A stretch of DNA of 64,000 bases from Prosopocoilus inquinatus. Lineage: Eukaryota; Arthropoda; Insecta; Coleoptera; Lucanidae. The notes under the pieces were generated by a model. That model did no database searches and was not told the DNA's origin. It worked only from the letters and a program-made list of their open reading frames with translations. Position 1 is the first letter of the stretch; every line of letters begins with the position of its first letter. The stretch covers positions 40,270,001 to 40,334,000 of the forward strand of contig CM069873.1 of assembly GCA_036172665.1 (NCBI GenBank). Reading direction: 5' to 3'. This document shows positions 62,440-64,000 of the stretch, piece after piece. A program made the position numbers and the translations under genes.

Positions 62440-63740
62440 ACTTGTCCCAGGAAGAAATGGCTATCAGCAAGGTCATAAGGAATCAGATGGCTGGGACATA
62501 TAGCCGGAATATCTAACTAAAAGTGTGTGAAGAAGACTTTATTTGGAGGAGAAGGAGGAAGAAAAATCCTCTTCCTGCGAAAAACGAACAAAAAGGAAAA
62601 AGAAACTTGTAGTATGGAAGAGAAGAATGTTAAGAAAAGATTTATGAAGCCAGAATATGTTATATAATGTATAGAAGAAGGATGAATGAAATAGAGGGGA
62701 ACTCTACAAAAAGCCGAGCATTATCCAAGCAATAAAGGATTATTAGGACGATTGGGATATCTGACTATGTCTGGAAAAGGTGTGTGAAGAAGTTTTTATC
62801 AGGAGGACAAAGAAGAAGGAAAAAAGTTACCCCAGAAAGGGATGGCAAAGAGCAAGGACATAAGGAATCAGATGGCTGCGACGTATAGCCGGATTGTGTA
62901 ACTAAAAGTTTGTAAAGATGACTTGATTTGAAGGAGAAGGAGGAAGGGAAGAACCTCTGCCTGCGAAAGAAGGATAATGAGCATAAAGGGAGAAGTAAAA
63001 CTTGAAGTACGGGAGAGAAGAATGTTAAGAAAGTTTTATGAAGGTATAAAAATGTAATGTAAAGTGTAGAAGAAGGACAAATAAGGAGGAAATAAAGAGG
63101 AACTCTACAGAAAGCCGAGCATTCTTCAAGCAGTAAAGGATTAGACGAATGAATTATCTGACGACACGTGTGTAAAGAGTGTTTTATCAGGAGCAAAAAG
63201 AAGGAAAAGAACAGGTTGCCCCAAGAAGAGATGGCAAACTGCAAGGACATAAGGAATCAGATGGCTGGGACATGTAGCCAAAATGTCTAACTAAAAGTGT
63301 GTGAAGAAGAATTTATTTGGAGGAGAAAGACGAAGGAGAAACCTCTGCCTGCGAAATTTGGACAATGAACAAAAAGGAAGAAATAAAACTTGAAGTATAG
63401 GAGAGAAGAATGTTAGGAAAGATTTATGAAGAAATAAAAGTGAAATATAAAGTACAGAAGGGCAAATAAGGAAGAAATAAAGAAAAAAACGAGCACCGAG
63501 TCAAGGATTAGGCAATTGGAATATCTGACGACAGGTGCGTGAAAAAGGTTTTATAGGAGAAAAAAGAAGAAGGACACCAAACAGTTGCCTCAGGAAGAGA
63601 TAGTAAACACCAAGTAGATAAGGATTCAGATGACTGGAACGTATAATCGGAATGTCTAAGGTGTGTGATGAAGTCTTTATTTGGAAGAGAAGGAGGAAGG
63701 AAAAGAAGAGATGTCAAACAGTAAGAGTATGAAGAATCTG
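62440..63740 (+). repeat. About 385-bp tandem repeat, 3-4 copies
   Basis: Landmarks recur at regular distance: GGAATCAGATGGCTG near 62478, 62866 and 63253, with a diverged copy near 63622; TGAAGAAG...TTTATTTGGAGGAGAA near 62530, 62920 and 63305; GAGAAGAATGTTAAG near 62620 and 63015. The units are purine-rich and broken in all frames. The text ATGGCTGGGACATGTAGCC resembles the WLGHVAR motif of LINE C-termini, so the unit may derive from one. Confidence 0.75.
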
Positions 63741-63749
63741 ATGGATGTG

Positions 63750-63949
63750 ACATATAGCCAGAAGCAGAGATATGTGAAAAAAGTTTTATTGGGAGGAGGA
63801 AGGAAAAAAGAGGACGCATTAAAAAGAGATGGCTGGAACAAGTAAAGAAGGATCTGAAAAAGATCGAAATAAGAGACTGGAGAGAAGAAGCTAAGGACAA
63901 AGAAAAGAGGGGAAAAAAGAACACTAGACGTGTAGGGTGGTATTATTAG
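63750..63949 (+). pseudogene. C-terminal fragment of a LINE polyprotein
   Basis: 63809-63949 reads RGRIKKRWLEQVKKDLKKI, then RDWREEAKDKEKR and a stop, the usual end of many insect LINE polyproteins (GRPKxRW...DL...WR..A.DR type). The upstream text (LLGGGRKK) agrees in another frame. It is the last, least repeated copy of the array to its left. Confidence 0.65.
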
Positions 63950-64000
63950 TTACTAAGAATTTGAATTTGAATTTTAAACGATTCAAAATATAATAGATGT

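Noticed and set aside
62765..63924. Minus-strand frames rich in Ser, Leu and Phe
   Set aside because: They are the complements of purine-rich tandem repeats; no motif.

Overview
The window is arthropod, most likely insect, genomic DNA. It is AT-rich, its coding regions carry spliceosomal introns, its promoters pair a TATA box with an arthropod-type TCAGT initiator, and its mobile elements are those of insect genomes (env-bearing Gypsy, BEL/Pao, hAT, Polinton/Maverick, Jockey/CR1-like LINEs). I found no convincing host gene. Almost everything recognisable belongs to nested mobile elements. Species cannot be told from the sequence.

Left part (1-13.8 kb). A minus-strand Gypsy element A (gag 79-1858, leader, LTR 2422-6777) enters from the left. 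Its LTR is split by a complete hAT transposon (2631-6635) with 8-bp target duplications and a three-exon transposase that reads through. Next are a decayed plus-strand Gypsy element B (6.8-10.25 kb), itself hit by a short repeat with a 13-bp target duplication, a BEL/Pao integrase remnant (10.25-11.1 kb), and a decayed minus-strand LINE (11.17-13.8 kb) that runs into an assembly gap.

Middle part (13.9-27.25 kb). No genes. It is built from non-autonomous elements that can be delimited by their ends: a foldback element (15203-16680), a hAT-type element (17412-19233), a TA-flanked element (21215-22632) and a second, larger foldback (about 22675-24822). A dispersed repeat (R1) occurs five times.

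Main structure (27258-57180). A 29.9-kb composite: Gypsy/errantivirus-like element C (ATAT target duplication) with a complete 19.2-kb Polinton (32211-51416, AG...CT ends, GATGCG target duplication) inside its pol gene. Element C is unusual. Its pol carries a macrodomain of the TARG1/OARD1 type between protease and reverse transcriptase, and a ubiquitin-specific protease (USP) domain with Cys, QDAHE and His boxes follows the integrase in an overlapping frame. A baculovirus-F-like env comes after that. Gag and pol overlap at a canonical -1 slippery heptamer. Element C is no longer intact: truncated 5' LTR, one stop in RNase H, one in env, and the USP out of frame.

The Polinton looks complete: protein-primed PolB (1263 aa after removing a 62-bp intron), integrase, packaging ATPase, major and minor capsid proteins, adenain-like protease, a parvovirus-VP1-like PLA2-domain protein and several family proteins of unknown role. 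The PLA2 protein ends at A-AAA-AAC-TGA, and the protease lies in the -1 frame without an ATG, so the two are predicted to be joined by ribosomal frameshifting. Each Polinton end contains a 39-bp perfect inverted repeat, and the right end carries about 0.8 kb of TCAAGGTCA-type 11-bp repeats.

Right part (57.2-64 kb). Mostly featureless sequence, one lone zinc-finger ORF, and about 1.5 kb of ~385-bp tandem repeats that end in the C-terminal fragment of a LINE polyprotein.
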